DNA of 17,077 nt from JBDSTZ01 sp039927975 (GCA_039927975.1 JBDSTZ010000577.1:1-17077), one strand, 5' to 3'; counted from the first letter of the stretch, positions 1 through 7,888 are shown. Made by a program: numbers and translations. Notes: generated by a model not told the origin, from the sequence alone.

Positions 1-660
1 GAAGCCATCAAGCGGCGCGCGGTGCAGACCGACCCGGTCCCGTTCACCAACGACGACCTGCGCTTTCGCCAGATCGTCGCGCGCCAGCGGCCCACCAGCC
101 GGGCCGTGGTGTTCTTCGTCATCGACGTCTCCGCCAGCATGACCCAGATCGAACGCAAGCTGGCCAAGTCGTTCTTCTTCTTCGCGCTGCAAGGCATCCG
201 GCGCAAGTACGTCAACGTCACGACCCGCTTCATCGCCCACACCACTCACGCCTGGGAGTTCAGTGAAGGCGAGTTCTTCCAGGTCAGCGGCGTGGGCGGC
301 ACGATCGCCTCAAGCGCCTTCCGGCTGGCCCACGAACTCATCCGCACCGAGCTCGATCCATCGAACAGCAATATCTACTTGTTCTACGCCTCCGATGGCG
401 AAAATTTCACCGAGGACCGGAGCGCCGCCACCATCTCGCTGGGGGAATTGGGCAAGGTACTCAACTACATCGGCTACATCGAAACCCTGCCCGGCATTCC
501 CCGCTCGATGGAGACCGAAATGCGGCGCCTGTTCAACGAACTCGAGCGGCGCGGCGTCGCCAGCGGCAATAGTGTCGTGGCCAATTCCGACGATATCTGG
601 CGCGCGCTGCGCAAGTTCTTTACCCAACAGGCCGATGCCGACGCGATGGAGACAGTATGA
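1..660 (+). CDS. yeaH: YeaH/YhbH family (DUF444) VWA-like protein, C-terminal part
   Basis: The frame is open from the left edge (E-A-I-K-R-R-A-V...), so the start lies outside the window; the GTG at 22 is internal. About 219 C-terminal residues are visible, against roughly 390-430 for complete family members. A von Willebrand A-like fold with a complete MIDAS metal site is readable: DVSAS at 124-138, the Thr of GVGGT near 301, and the Asp of ASDGEN near 394. The family is known from E. coli YeaH and B. subtilis YhbH, usually encoded next to the serine kinase YeaG/PrkA and a SpoVR protein and induced in starvation or sporulation; its biochemical role is unsettled. The stop overlaps the next start (ATGA), which fits translational coupling with the SpoVR gene. 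A PrkA-type kinase gene is expected just left of the window (inference). Confidence 0.9.
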   Translation, partial: EAIKRRAVQTDPVPFTNDDLRFRQIVARQRPTSRAVVFFVIDVSASMTQIERKLAKSFFFFALQGIRRKYVNVTTRFIAHTTHAWEFSEGEFFQVSGVGGTIASSAFRLAHELIRTELDPSNSNIYLFYASDGENFTEDRSAATISLGELGKVLNYIGYIETLPGIPRSMETEMRRLFNELERRGVASGNSVVANSDDIWRALRKFFTQQADADAMETV

Positions 661-2375
661 CCAACGAGCGCGACACATACGACCACAGGAACCCCGGTGG
701 CGGCGCCGACGACGAGCGCGCCGCGATCGACCGTGAGCGCGTCGGCACCGATAACGACTACGCTAGCGCCGGTCCCGATAACGACTACGCTAGCGCCGGT
801 CCCGCTAACCACTGCGATAGGGCCGGTGCAACCAACGGCCGCGAATCCGTCGGCGCCACCAAAATCTACAAGTGCGCCTGCGCCGCTATGCCGGCAATGG
901 CGATGGCGATCGACGCGGTACCCGGCGCGCCAACGGACGCCCCGACCCCACCCGGTGCGCTCGCGCGCATACCGGATGACGCCGCTGCGCCGAGCGACGC
1001 TGGCGACCTGCTGTCCGCCTACAGCGACCAGATCGAAGCGCTCGCGGTCGAGCTTGGCATGGACTTCTACCCTGTCCATTTTGACTTGGTGCCGGCCAAT
1101 TTCATGGTCGAGATCGCCGTGTACGGCTTGCCCGTGCGCATGCGCCACTGGTCCTTCGGCGTGCGCTATATCCATCACCTCGTACGGCAGCACATGGGCC
1201 ACTCGAAAATCTTCGAAGTCATGTTTCCCGGCGACCCCTGCCAGGCCTTCATGCTCGAAAATAACTCGCTGGCCGAGAACACCCTGGTCACCGCACACGT
1301 GCTCGGCCATGCCGACTTCGCCAAGAACAATCAGCTGTTCGCGCGCTTCATCGCGATGGCCGGCGGCCACATTCTGGAACAAAGTGCGGCGCGTGCTCAC
1401 CGCCTTGAACTGGCCTTGGCCGCACATGGCCAGGCCAGGGTCGAAGCGGTGCTCGACGCCGCGCTGGCGCTAGAAACGCATATCGATATCAACCAGGCGC
1501 TGCATCGGCCGCTATTCCCCGTCTTCCGCACGCCACGGCAGGCGCCAGAGGCCGATCCTTTCCGCGATCGCTTTGGCCAACTCCCGGGAGAAACCAGCCT
1601 GCCTGCCGACGACGGCGTCTTGCGGCGCGCGCCCCTGCCTCCGCAACCTGAAACCGATTTGCTCTGGTTCATCGCGCACTATGCTCCCGACATGGAAGAC
1701 TGGGAGCGAGACATCTTCCTGGCGGTGCGCGAAGAAGCCTTCTACTTCCATCCCATCTTCGCGTGCCAGATCATGAACGAGGGCTGGGCTTCATATTGGC
1801 ATGCGCGCCTCTTGCGCGAAGCGACCTTTCTGCCGCACGATCTTTACCTGGCCGCCATCAAGTCGCATTCAGACGTCGTGCGGCCATTCGCCAGCGGCGA
1901 ACAACTGGCGCTCTCGCTCAATCCCTACCACCTCGGCTTTTCGATGTGGGAACATATCATCGAGAAACAAGGGATCGACAAAGCCCGCCAGATCGTGCGC
2001 GACGAGGATGATTTCGGCTTCATCCGCAACTACCTCGACCGCGAACTGGTTGAAAAGCTCGAACTGTTTGTCTATGAAACGCGCAAGGACGGCGACACCA
2101 AGATCGCCAGCCGCGATGTGCACGCCATCCGCGAAGCCATCCTGGCGCCCAAATACAATTACGGTTCGCCTAATGTAAGCGTGACCCAGGTCGGCGCGGA
2201 AGGCAATCTCGAACTGCGCCACGACTACATGCGCGACGGCCGCGGCCTCGACCTGCAGCAAGCCGAGCGCGTCATGGAATACGTCACGCGCGTGTGGCGA
2301 CGTCCGGTCACCCTGCACACGGTGGATTTTCGCGGCGTGGTGCGCGTTCTGCCGGTACGCAAGATGACGATCTAG
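657..2375 (+). CDS. spoVR: SpoVR family protein with atypical N-terminal extension
   Basis: The predicted protein has 572 residues; E. coli YcgB has about 510. The SpoVR domain begins near residue 118 (LLSAYSDQIEALAVELG). Family signatures follow: RHWSFG (163-168), HVLGHADFAKNN (214-225), then the later MNEGWASYWH and LNPYHLGFSMWEHI blocks and a C-terminal RVMEYVTRVWRRPV segment. The family acts with YeaG/PrkA and YeaH/YhbH in stress or spore-cortex programmes; its mechanism is unknown. The ATG at 657 overlaps the upstream stop and has GGAGA at 648-652, which supports this start. Residues 1-115 are odd: low-complexity, Cys/Asp/Ala-rich, with a 9-residue repeat (DNDYASAGP twice, then decayed copies). 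Another in-frame ATG cluster at 888-903 could be the ancestral start. The domain call is firm; the true N-terminus is uncertain. Confidence 0.9.
   Translation: MTNERDTYDHRNPGGGADDERAAIDRERVGTDNDYASAGPDNDYASAGPANHCDRAGATNGRESVGATKIYKCACAAMPAMAMAIDAVPGAPTDAPTPPGALARIPDDAAAPSDAGDLLSAYSDQIEALAVELGMDFYPVHFDLVPANFMVEIAVYGLPVRMRHWSFGVRYIHHLVRQHMGHSKIFEVMFPGDPCQAFMLENNSLAENTLVTAHVLGHADFAKNNQLFARFIAMAGGHILEQSAARAHRLELALAAHGQARVEAVLDAALALETHIDINQALHRPLFPVFRTPRQAPEADPFRDRFGQLPGETSLPADDGVLRRAPLPPQPETDLLWFIAHYAPDMEDWERDIFLAVREEAFYFHPIFACQIMNEGWASYWHARLLREATFLPHDLYLAAIKSHSDVVRPFASGEQLALSLNPYHLGFSMWEHIIEKQGIDKARQIVRDEDDFGFIRNYLDRELVEKLELFVYETRKDGDTKIASRDVHAIREAILAPKYNYGSPNVSVTQVGAEGNLELRHDYMRDGRGLDLQQAERVMEYVTRVWRRPVTLHTVDFRGVVRVLPVRKMTI
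750..803 (+). repeat. 27-bp tandem repeat, two perfect copies
   Basis: Copies at 750-776 and 777-803 are identical, each beginning GATAACGACTACGCTAGC. Decayed 27-bp copies seem to continue to about 885. The unit is a multiple of three, so it encodes a 9-residue repeat in the SpoVR frame (DNDYASAGP). In the +1 frame it encodes a Pro/Thr-rich linker-like repeat (ITTTLAPVP). Confidence 0.95.
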
Positions 2376-2430
2376 CAGCAGCCGGCTTAGTGCGGCCGAG
2401 GAATCGCGGAGAGACTTGTGTACAGGCGTC

Positions 2431-2530
2431 GCGGGTCGCCGACGGTCGTGGCGGGTCGTCCCAGGTCGTCGCAGGTCGAGGCTAGTCGCCGTGGGTTCGT
2501 GGAGAGTTGTTGATGGTCACTGAGAGTCAT
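2431..2530 (+). repeat. degenerate 10-bp-period GGTCG repeat array in the spacer 2376-2677
   Basis: GTCG occurs at 2435, 2445, 2455, 2465, 2475 and 2485, exactly 10 bp apart, with consensus NNNGGTCGNN. The pattern continues more weakly (GTTCG at 2495, GTTG at 2506, GTCA at 2516 and 2526) after a 1-bp phase slip. It lies in the 302-bp gap between the SpoVR gene and the TPR lipoprotein gene. No convincing gene is seen in that gap, and no clear sigma-70 or sigma-54 promoter for the TPR gene. Ten-bp spacing puts every copy on the same face of the helix, as in multi-site protein binding, but slippage-born repeat DNA is equally possible. Confidence 0.75.
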
Positions 2531-2600
2531 GGAGCGGTGCGAGACTTCGCGGACCAGGCACGGCCATCCGGCCACCGGCGCGACGCGATCCGGTAAGCCG

Positions 2601-2614
2601 TTGACCACTGTCAA
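2601..2614. promoter_or_regulatory. small inverted repeat upstream of the TPR lipoprotein gene
   Basis: TTGAC-CACT-GTCAA forms perfect 5-bp arms, 64 bp before the start at 2678. It is nested between GGTAAG (2592-2597) and CTTACC (2635-2640), which are also inverted. It could be an operator or a weak RNA hairpin; there is no other evidence. Confidence 0.25.
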
Positions 2615-2677
2615 CCGCGTGTGCACCCGGAATCCTTACCCTGTTGGTGAATTTGCCACTTTCACTGGAGGGTAAAC

Positions 2678-5449
2678 ATGGGAAACGCTCGCAGCCACCG
2701 GTCACGCGCATACACCTTCGTCCTGGCCTGCGTGCTGTCGCTCGGCGCTTGCCATAGCGAGCCGGGTCCCGAGGCATTGATGCGGCAAGCGCGCCAATAC
2801 CGCGATGCCGGCGATCTGCGCGCCGCCGTCATTCAGCTCAAAAACGTTTTACAGCAAAACGCCAATAACCGGGAAGCGCGCCAGTTGCTTGGCGAAGTCT
2901 ATCTCGATCAAGCCGATGCCGTGTCGGCCGAGAAGGAATTCCGGCGCGCCATCGCGCTCGGCGCCGGCGCCATCGACCTGGCCCCTCTGCTGGGCAGGAG
3001 CCTGCTCATGCAAGCGCATTTCGACCAGTTGCTGGACAACGTCAACGTGCCGCTCGACGTCAGCCGCCTTCCCGCCATCCTGGCCCTGCGCGGCAATGCA
3101 ATGATGGGACTGCTGCAACCGCGCGAGGCCGCCGCCGCGTTCGAGCAAGCGCTCTCGCTCGACCCGCATCATCCGGCCGCGCTGCTGGGAATGGCCCGGC
3201 TCGCCGCCGCCCACGGCCAGGCGGCTCAAGCACATGCCCTGCTGCAACGCGCGCTTGCGGGACACCCGGACGACATCGACTGCCTGCGTTTCCAGGCCGA
3301 TCTGCGGAAGCTGGCCGGCCAGCCCGAGGCCGCCCTGTCCGGCTACCAGCATGTGCTGACGCTGAAGCCTCGCCATGTCCAGACGTATATCGACATCGCC
3401 AACCTCTACATCGACAGCGGCAAGTTCGGCGAGGCACGCGCAGCTCTGCAGCGTGCACGTAGTCAATCTGCCGTCACGCTCCCCCTCCTGTTCGCGCAAG
3501 CGCTGCTCAATTATCGCGAGCACAAATACGGCGCCGCCACCGAAACGCTGCAAGCGATCCTGCGCATCGCGCCCGACTACCATCCAGCCGTTCTGCTACT
3601 TGCCACCATCGAAGCGTCCAATGGCGCCGACCAACTTGCCGAGCAACACGCCGAACAATTCTTGCGCGCGTTTCCGTTGCACCCCTTCGCCAGCAAGTTG
3701 TTGGCGATGCTGCAACTTCGCGCCGATCACTTCGACGCTGCGCTGGTGACCGTGCTGCCGGTGCTGGCGGCCCATCCAGACGACCTCGACCTGCTGACCC
3801 TCGCAGGCGAGACCCACATGCGCGCGCGCCAGTTCGATCGCGCCGCCAGGTATTTCGAAAAAGCGAGCAGCTTGCGGCCGGCGTCGGCGTCACTGCACGC
3901 CGCGCTGGGTTTGAGCCGACTGGCGCAAGGCGACCATGGCCGTGCGATCGCCGAACTCGAACGATCGGCGGCGCTCGACATCGCCGCCCCGCGCGCCGGC
4001 GTGCTGCTCGTCATGAGCCATCTGCGCGCGGGAGCTCCCGACAAGGCGCTCGCCGTGATCACCCGGATGCAACAACAAGCGCCATCCGCCCTGCTGCACA
4101 ACCTCAAGGGCGGCGTGCTGCTGGCGATGCATAACCCGCGCGCCGCCCGCCCGAGCTTTGTGGCCGCCTTGCAATGCGACGCACTGTATCTGCCGGCGCT
4201 TGACAATCTTGCTCAGCTCGATGTGATGGAAGGCGATGCGGACGCCGGCGCGCGCCGTTATCTGACGGCTCTGGAAAAATCACCGCGCAACACGGCACTG
4301 ATGGAAGCCCTGGCGCGCCATTACACGTCGCAAGGCCGCGCCACGGATGCCACGGCCCTGCTTGAAAAAGCCCTGGCCGTCCAGCCCGACTCACTGCGGC
4401 TTGGACTGCGCCTGGCCGACTTCTACTCGCGCAGCGGGCAGCAGCAGCGCGCCCGCGACCTGGCGCGCAAGCTAGTGGCGAGCAATCCGGGCAACGCCGA
4501 TGCGCTGGCCATGCTGGCGCGTGTCGCGCAAGCAGGCGGCGATCACGTCTCGGCCGCCGAGCAGTACGGCAAGCTTGTCGCTGTGATGCCCGGCGCCACC
4601 GAGCCCCTTTTTCAGCTGGCCGAGCAGCAGCACGCGATGCGCGACGATGTGGCGGCAATGCGCTCGCTGCGCAAGGTCTTGCAGATTGCTCCCGAGCGGG
4701 CCGATGCGCAAATCCTGCTGCTGGCGACCCTTTGCGCGCAGAAGAAATATGACGACGCGCTTGCCTTCGCCCGTGCGGTGCAGCGCCAACAGCCGGCGTC
4801 GCCACGCGGACACCGGCTTGAAGCCGAGCTGTACGCGGTCCAAGGTAATAACGCCGCCGCCCTGCGAGTCGTTCAACACGCGTTCACCCGCTGGCCGAGC
4901 AGCGACCTGCTGATCCAGACGCATTCGCTGCTGCTGGCCAATGGGCTGCCCCGGCAGGCGCAAGCGCGCATGGACGGCTGGCTTGCAAGCCACCCGCAAG
5001 ACGTGCAGGCGCGCCTGGTCGACGCCAGCCTCAAGCAACGCAACAACGATGTGACTGGCGCCATTGCCCAGCTTGAATATATTCTTGCCCAGAACCCCAA
5101 CCATGTCGCCGCCCTCAACGATTTGGCGTGGTGCTATTTGCGCACGCGGCAAGGCAAGGCCCGAAGCTATGCCGAACGGGCCTGGCGACTGGCGCCGGAC
5201 AGCCCTGCCGTCATGGATACGCTCGGCTGGCTGCTGCATACCGATGGCGAGCGCAAACGTGCCCTCACCCTGCTGAAGCAGGCGCGCAGCGCCGCGCCGG
5301 CCAATGCGGCAATCGGCTACCACCTGGCGGTGGCGCTCGCCACCTCGGGCGACAAGCGGGCCGCCCGTGGCGAACTCGAACGCGTGCTGGCGATGCCGTC
5401 GGACTTCGACGGCAAGGACGAGGCGCGCGTCTTGCTCGCTACGCTGTAG
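2678..5449 (+). CDS. prsT: PEP-CTERM system TPR-repeat lipoprotein (PrsT type)
   Basis: The protein has 923 residues. A lipoprotein signal peptide ends in the lipobox L22-G-A-C25. Residue +2 is His, not Asp, which suggests outer-membrane sorting. The rest is essentially continuous 34-residue TPR-like helical hairpins (for example PREAAAAFEQALSLDPHHPA and YDDALAFARAVQRQQP). Length and architecture match the TPR lipoprotein (PrsT, TIGR02917-like, about 900 residues) that co-occurs with exosortase/PEP-CTERM loci. It is thought to be a periplasm-facing scaffold for exopolysaccharide or sorted-protein export, but its exact role is unknown. The start is set by GGAGGG at 2667-2672, 5 nt before ATG. 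It is transcribed alone: upstream is the repeat-bearing spacer, and its TAG stop is one base from the convergent stop of the flavoenzyme gene. A generic TPR lipoprotein is the main alternative. Confidence 0.85.
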   Translation: MGNARSHRSRAYTFVLACVLSLGACHSEPGPEALMRQARQYRDAGDLRAAVIQLKNVLQQNANNREARQLLGEVYLDQADAVSAEKEFRRAIALGAGAIDLAPLLGRSLLMQAHFDQLLDNVNVPLDVSRLPAILALRGNAMMGLLQPREAAAAFEQALSLDPHHPAALLGMARLAAAHGQAAQAHALLQRALAGHPDDIDCLRFQADLRKLAGQPEAALSGYQHVLTLKPRHVQTYIDIANLYIDSGKFGEARAALQRARSQSAVTLPLLFAQALLNYREHKYGAATETLQAILRIAPDYHPAVLLLATIEASNGADQLAEQHAEQFLRAFPLHPFASKLLAMLQLRADHFDAALVTVLPVLAAHPDDLDLLTLAGETHMRARQFDRAARYFEKASSLRPASASLHAALGLSRLAQGDHGRAIAELERSAALDIAAPRAGVLLVMSHLRAGAPDKALAVITRMQQQAPSALLHNLKGGVLLAMHNPRAARPSFVAALQCDALYLPALDNLAQLDVMEGDADAGARRYLTALEKSPRNTALMEALARHYTSQGRATDATALLEKALAVQPDSLRLGLRLADFYSRSGQQQRARDLARKLVASNPGNADALAMLARVAQAGGDHVSAAEQYGKLVAVMPGATEPLFQLAEQQHAMRDDVAAMRSLRKVLQIAPERADAQILLLATLCAQKKYDDALAFARAVQRQQPASPRGHRLEAELYAVQGNNAAALRVVQHAFTRWPSSDLLIQTHSLLLANGLPRQAQARMDGWLASHPQDVQARLVDASLKQRNNDVTGAIAQLEYILAQNPNHVAALNDLAWCYLRTRQGKARSYAERAWRLAPDSPAVMDTLGWLLHTDGERKRALTLLKQARSAAPANAAIGYHLAVALATSGDKRAARGELERVLAMPSDFDGKDEARVLLATL

Positions 5450-5450
5450 A

Positions 5451-7124
5451 TCAGGTGTCGGTGATTTTGACAGCGGCGGCAAGCGCCGGCTGGTAGCGGC
5501 CCGGCGCGATCAAGCCGTCCGGATCGAGCGCGGCCTTGATGCGGGCCACCGTCTTCCAATACACATCTCCATGCGGATCGAGCGACGCCATCGATTGGTT
5601 GCCGACGCGGTAGGGAATGTAGCCGGCCAGCATCACCGCGTCGAACAGCTTCTGGTAGCAGACTTTGGCCCGCGCGACTTCCAGCGCGTCTTCCTTGTCG
5701 TACGCCACCGTGATGACGCCGCCCAGGCTGCGTTCGTTGATCATGCTGAAGGTGACGAACAAGTCGAAGCCGTGCTGCTCGAAGATCGGCGCGACCAGCG
5801 CGTGCAGGGCCAGCAAGTCGTAGCCGCGCAGTGGCAGGATCGGCGACACCCACAGCATGCCGCAGTTATCCTGCGCCGGATCGGCCTTGAGCGGAAAGTC
5901 CGCCGGCGTTCCCCCGCGCCGACGCCAGTAGGCGCCGCGCAGGAATCTGCCATTGGGAATTCCCCGGTTCATCGCGAACAGCGCCTCGCCCAGCGCCACC
6001 TTGGCACGCAGCCGCTGTCCCGCCCGGCTATTGCCGAGCAAGCGCGCGAGCATGGCGCCGAATTTGAGCTTGGGTTCCGTAATAAATGTCGACACCGCCG
6101 CCGTCCCCTTGAGCGCCTGGCGCAGCGCGGCGCGCGCCGCCGCCACCTGAAGCTTGCTGCCGTACAAGGCGCCCGACACGGTCCAGGCGCCGACGCCGGC
6201 TTCTTCGCGCAATTGCGCGCGTGTGGCGTCCGACAGCGCCCCGCCAGCGCCGTCCGGCTGGCGCGGCGCGACCCCGGCGCCCGAGATCACGCGCAGATCA
6301 TTACCGATATGCAGGACACTGCGCAGCGTGCCATCGAGCCTCAAAGGCCGCAGGGCGTCCACCACCGGGCCAATGTCCTCGTGCCGGGGCACGGTGCACA
6401 TGAAATGATTCAGGCACGCGGCCTTGGGCATGAGCCACAGGCCAATACGGGTGACGATGCCGAAATTCGATTGCGTGAACAGGCCGTCGAGGAAGGGCCC
6501 CACCCCGTAGGGAAACAAATGAGTCGTGCGCGCGTTCGGGTAGTGGCCGAAGCCGGTCTCGAGCAGTTCGCCGCTGGCCAGCACGATCTGCATGCCGGCC
6601 ACGTGCTGAAGCCGGTTGCCGTAGGGCGAATGGCCGAATCCGCGCTCGAGGATATTGCCCATGAAGCTGGTGTCAGGGCCGGCGCCGGTGCAGTCGGCCC
6701 ACAGATCGAGTTGATGGTCGCTCAGGAAGTCTGCCAGTTGCTGTTGCGTGACGCCCGGCTCGATCACGGCGTAGGCCAGGGTCGGATCGACGCTGATGAT
6801 CCGGTTCATGCGCGACAATTCGACGATGATCTGCCCCTCTCCAACGGCGCAAGCATCGCCATAGCCCCAGTTCTTGCCGGTGCTCAGTGGATAGATCGGC
6901 GTTTGGAATTGCGCGGCGATGCGTACCAGCGCCGCCACCTGGTCGACGTTGCGCGGCCTGGCGACCGCCAGCGGCATGGTGCCGCGCGAGGCGGTGCTGC
7001 GCGCGTACCGTTCGCGCGTGGCCTCGTCGTCGCGCACCTGGGCGTCACCGATGGCCTGGCGCATCGCCTGCATGAGTTGCGCGTGGCGCTGCGCCTTCAA
7101 TTCCAGCATGTCAATAGCGATCAT
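5451..7124 (-). CDS. FAD-linked oxidase of the vanillyl-alcohol oxidase / p-cresol methylhydroxylase type
   Basis: The protein has 557 residues. A PCMH-type FAD-binding domain spans about 50-235 (RPRNVDQVAALVRIA 57-71, TGKNWGYGD 82-90, MGNILERGFGHSPYG 155-169, HLFPYGVGPFLDGLFTQSN 202-220, GIVTRIGLWLMP 222-233). The C-terminal cap/FAD domain holds YRVG (505-508) and DPDGLIAPGRY (534-544). The blocks resemble fungal vanillyl-alcohol oxidase and bacterial 4-cresol/eugenol enzymes, which oxidise the benzylic carbon of 4-alkylphenols. The Tyr-Arg pair near the phenol site appears as Y505-R506, but the segment matching the REMHH motif, whose His carries covalent FAD in the fungal enzyme, reads ERSLGG (464-469). 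FAD may therefore be non-covalent (recalled alignment). No signal peptide is seen, so it is probably cytoplasmic. The start at 7124 has AAGGAG at ideal spacing and lies inside the upstream acyltransferase gene (14-bp overlap), implying coupled expression. The substrate is unknown. Confidence 0.85.
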   Translation of the reverse strand: MIAIDMLELKAQRHAQLMQAMRQAIGDAQVRDDEATRERYARSTASRGTMPLAVARPRNVDQVAALVRIAAQFQTPIYPLSTGKNWGYGDACAVGEGQIIVELSRMNRIISVDPTLAYAVIEPGVTQQQLADFLSDHQLDLWADCTGAGPDTSFMGNILERGFGHSPYGNRLQHVAGMQIVLASGELLETGFGHYPNARTTHLFPYGVGPFLDGLFTQSNFGIVTRIGLWLMPKAACLNHFMCTVPRHEDIGPVVDALRPLRLDGTLRSVLHIGNDLRVISGAGVAPRQPDGAGGALSDATRAQLREEAGVGAWTVSGALYGSKLQVAAARAALRQALKGTAAVSTFITEPKLKFGAMLARLLGNSRAGQRLRAKVALGEALFAMNRGIPNGRFLRGAYWRRRGGTPADFPLKADPAQDNCGMLWVSPILPLRGYDLLALHALVAPIFEQHGFDLFVTFSMINERSLGGVITVAYDKEDALEVARAKVCYQKLFDAVMLAGYIPYRVGNQSMASLDPHGDVYWKTVARIKAALDPDGLIAPGRYQPALAAAVKITDT

Positions 7125-7875
7125 GGTGTGCTCCTTGCTGATTGCCAGCCGACAGCCGCGCGGTGATGCCGGCTTCGTCCTGGCTGGGAAAGAAATACGG
7201 ATAGAAGGACCGTTCCGCGCCATGCTTTTCCATCAAGCCGCCGAACCTGGCGATCTGAGCGCCCATGACGTCGAGCGGCAAACGCAGCAGAACTGCGGGC
7301 GCGCCAACCCGCGAACACGTGCGTTCGCCTGCGTATTCGCTAAAGCCGAGCATGCGTTGGTAAAACATCACGTGGCGCGGGTTCACTTCGATCACGTAGT
7401 CGGAGAAGCCGTGGATCTTGCGCGCGTAAAGGTAGGAAATATGGATGAGGGCGGCGAACACGCGCTTGGTCACGCCCTTGTCGATGGCCAGGCGCGAGGG
7501 CTCGCACAGGCGGCGGCCGTCGGCGCGCAGCAGGTCGAGCTGGTCGCCAAAATTCTCGTCGGCCGGCAGCAGGATGGGACTGTCGAGGCATAGGCTCATG
7601 GTCCCCACCACCACTCCGCCCGTTTCCGCGTACAGGGTGATCTTGTTCGGCTCGTGTGGCACGCTGGTCTCGACCGCGTAGCCGCGCCAGTCGTACATTT
7701 TACGGATCAGCATGCTGGCCGCCTCGCGCCGGCCGGCCGAATTGGCCAGCCGGATATGAAAGGTCTGGACGTCCAGCGCGTGCAGCAGAGCGGCGCGGTC
7801 GCGCGCGTCGAAGCCGGAGTCGCGCGCGCCAAGCGGGGCGGTGAAAGTGGCAATCGGTAGCTCTTCTTGAAGCAT
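7111..7875 (-). CDS. FeeM-like N-acyl amino acid synthase (GNAT / autoinducer-synthase fold)
   Basis: From the chosen start the protein has 254 residues. Visible family blocks are ITLYAETGGVVVGTMSLCLDSP (79-100), LCEPSRLAIDKGVTKRVFAAL (123-143), HISYLYARKIHG (145-156), VIEVNPRHVMFYQRMLGF (161-178) and a PAVLLRLPLD strand (193-202). These resemble FeeM-type N-acyl amino acid synthases, related to homoserine-lactone synthases, which take a fatty acyl group from acyl-ACP and attach it to an amino acid such as tyrosine. Similar acyltransferases are associated with PEP-CTERM/exosortase genomes (TIGR03694 is the alternative label). No signal peptide is seen, so it is probably cytoplasmic. GGAGG at 7884-7888 supports the ATG at 7875; a further ATG at 7953 (280 residues) has only a weak ribosome site. 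The stop lies 14 bp inside the flavoenzyme gene, so the two form a tight operon. Its amino acid and acyl specificity cannot be read from sequence. Confidence 0.75.
   Translation of the reverse strand: MLQEELPIATFTAPLGARDSGFDARDRAALLHALDVQTFHIRLANSAGRREAASMLIRKMYDWRGYAVETSVPHEPNKITLYAETGGVVVGTMSLCLDSPILLPADENFGDQLDLLRADGRRLCEPSRLAIDKGVTKRVFAALIHISYLYARKIHGFSDYVIEVNPRHVMFYQRMLGFSEYAGERTCSRVGAPAVLLRLPLDVMGAQIARFGGLMEKHGAERSFYPYFFPSQDEAGITARLSAGNQQGAHHDRY
7131..7136 (-). promoter_or_regulatory. ribosome binding site fixing the flavoenzyme start
   Basis: AAGGAG on the minus strand, 6 nt before the ATG at 7124. It favours this start over the in-frame upstream ATG at 7223, which would add 33 residues lying entirely over the acyltransferase frame. 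Confidence 0.8.
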
Positions 7876-7883
7876 CTTGTCAT

Positions 7884-7888
7884 CCTCC
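7884..7888 (-). promoter_or_regulatory. ribosome binding site for the acyltransferase
   Basis: GGAGG on the minus strand, 8 nt before the ATG at 7875. It decides the start choice against the upstream ATG at 7953. Confidence 0.6.

Noticed and set aside
474..1427. 317-codon minus-strand ORF over the SpoVR N-terminus
   Set aside because: It is an antisense shadow; the Val/Gly-rich repeats in it only mirror the 27-bp tandem repeat.
2431..2530. CRISPR array or integrative-element iterons
   Set aside because: The unit is only 10 bp, there are no spacers of constant length between identical repeats, and no cas or replication gene is nearby.
2387..2626. 79-codon minus-strand ORF across the 10-bp repeat array
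   Set aside because: It has no ribosome site seen, a composition set by the repeat, and no recognisable protein; a 10-bp period is not a coding period.
2592..2640. Possible sigma-70 or sigma-54 promoter before the TPR lipoprotein gene
   Set aside because: TTGACC at 2601 has no -10 at 16-18 bp, and no GG-N10-GC pair with consensus flanks was found.
5304..7166. 620-codon plus-strand ORF opposite the flavoenzyme gene
   Set aside because: It is the antisense shadow of a clear VAO-type gene; its translation is Arg/Gln/His-rich without any recognisable domain, a common effect of high GC.
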